Below are positions 63,665-64,000 of a stretch of DNA of 64,000 bases, one piece after another. The position numbers and the translations under genes were made by a program. The number at the start of each line of letters is the position of its first letter. The stretch's first letter is position 1. The notes under the pieces were generated by a model. It did no database searches. It was given only the letters and a program-made list of their open reading frames with translations, and had not been told where the DNA came from. Origin of the DNA: Rapana venosa. Its lineage: Eukaryota; Mollusca; Gastropoda; Neogastropoda; Muricidae. The stretch is from contig CM054145.1 of the NCBI GenBank assembly GCA_028751875.1, positions 2,522,476 to 2,586,475 of the forward strand, given 5' to 3'.

Positions 63665-64000
63665 AATGGCATCTCACGCTTCAACTTAGCAATAACAAAG
63701 CCTGGTAAAAGACAACGAAAACAACGTTTCCATCTTGCTGAAGTTATCAAAATCCTTCAGACTGAAGATTCTGACAACGATGAAGGGAGTGACGATGATG
63801 ATTTGAGTTTTCTGATGAGGGAGGGGAGGGGGGGGAGGGAGGTGGTTAAATCAGCCGAATCTCACTGGCTGCATGTCAGTGAAGGAGAGGGAAAGGAGGT
63901 GGGAGAGGCAGAGGATGTGTCAAGTGAAACAGAACCGTTTGATGCAACAGATATGAATGATGGGTTTTTACTGTTCATGCTTAGTGATTGGGTTTGGATA
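63665..64000 (+). CDS. Partial acidic reading frame at the window edge
   Basis: A plus frame from about 63690 reads NLAITKPGKRQRKQRFHLAE, VIKILQTEDSDNDEGSDDDD, LSFLMRE and stays open to the window end. An ATG at 63667 lies one frame away (MASHAST then stop), so a one-base shift would join them. A basic patch followed by an acidic Asp/Glu stretch can be found at the start of piggyBac-type transposases and in nuclear proteins; I cannot choose. Confidence 0.3.

Overview
The window looks like a repeat-rich invertebrate nuclear genome, most probably a gastropod mollusc and perhaps a caenogastropod. The reasons are interrupted genes with canonical GT-AG introns, many tRNA-headed SINEs, decayed non-LTR retrotransposons (L1-like, RTE/BovB-like, jockey/CR1/L2-like, and RNase H-bearing types), long minisatellites and microsatellites, and a SINE at 35.6-36.1 kb that I recognise from memory as a common gastropod repeat. 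There are no operons, ribosome-binding sites or other prokaryotic features. The species call is inference.

Host gene. One host gene is clearly supported. It is an atypical cyclin-dependent-kinase-like protein kinase on the minus strand, spread over about 32 kb. Exon 1 is at 34948-35315, exon 2 at 25347-25431, exon 3 at 19526-19625, exon 4 at 15097-15357 and exon 5 from 3433 downward. All reading phases agree and the join reads through the kinase N-lobe, HRDLKPSN loop, a DMG (not DFG) motif and the APE motif. The cyclin-binding helix reads PLQALRE. An optional in-phase 45-nt exon (5787-5831) would lengthen the activation loop. Just after the WACGCI segment the frame meets a stop and no GT donor is visible, yet two short downstream exons (3230-3247, 3131-3170) still look like the next piece of the kinase. 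The remaining C-lobe was not found and probably lies to the left of the window. A second, weakly supported minus-strand gene of unknown function may have two exons at 61119-61261 and 59720-60058.

Layout. 1-3 kb: a 39-bp satellite and SINE remnants. 3-9 kb: kinase 3' exons, microsatellites and SINEs. 9.3-10.7 kb: a 31-bp satellite. 11-13.7 kb: nested LINE 3' ends. 14-22.6 kb: kinase exons 3-4, SINEs, a LINE ORF1 with a degenerate 2A-like motif, and an RNase H-bearing LINE. 23.1-26.1 kb: three different minisatellites (71, 60 and 55 bp) and kinase exon 2. 26.2-26.5 kb: a SINE whose head fuses a tRNA-like segment to 5S rRNA sequence. 29.5-34.9 kb: an L1-like element interrupted by a SINE and then by an RTE-like element that ends beside kinase exon 1. 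35.5-36.6 kb: promoter candidate, SINE and LINE 3' fragment. 37-42.4 kb: a pentamer repeat, then a 40-bp minisatellite and a roughly 2-kb segment, both present twice. 42.6 kb: a long G-run. 43-48.5 kb: mostly unique AT-rich sequence with no recognised gene. 48.6-63.5 kb: LINEs and SINEs nested in one another, including a second copy of a composite LINE carrying an antisense RTE fragment. 63.7-64.0 kb: an acidic reading frame running off the window edge.

All the transposon reading frames seen are broken by stops or frameshifts, so they are relics. The 37.9-42.4, 48.5-49.6 and 53.9-54.3 kb stretches show many single-base gaps relative to sister copies, which may be assembly noise rather than biology.
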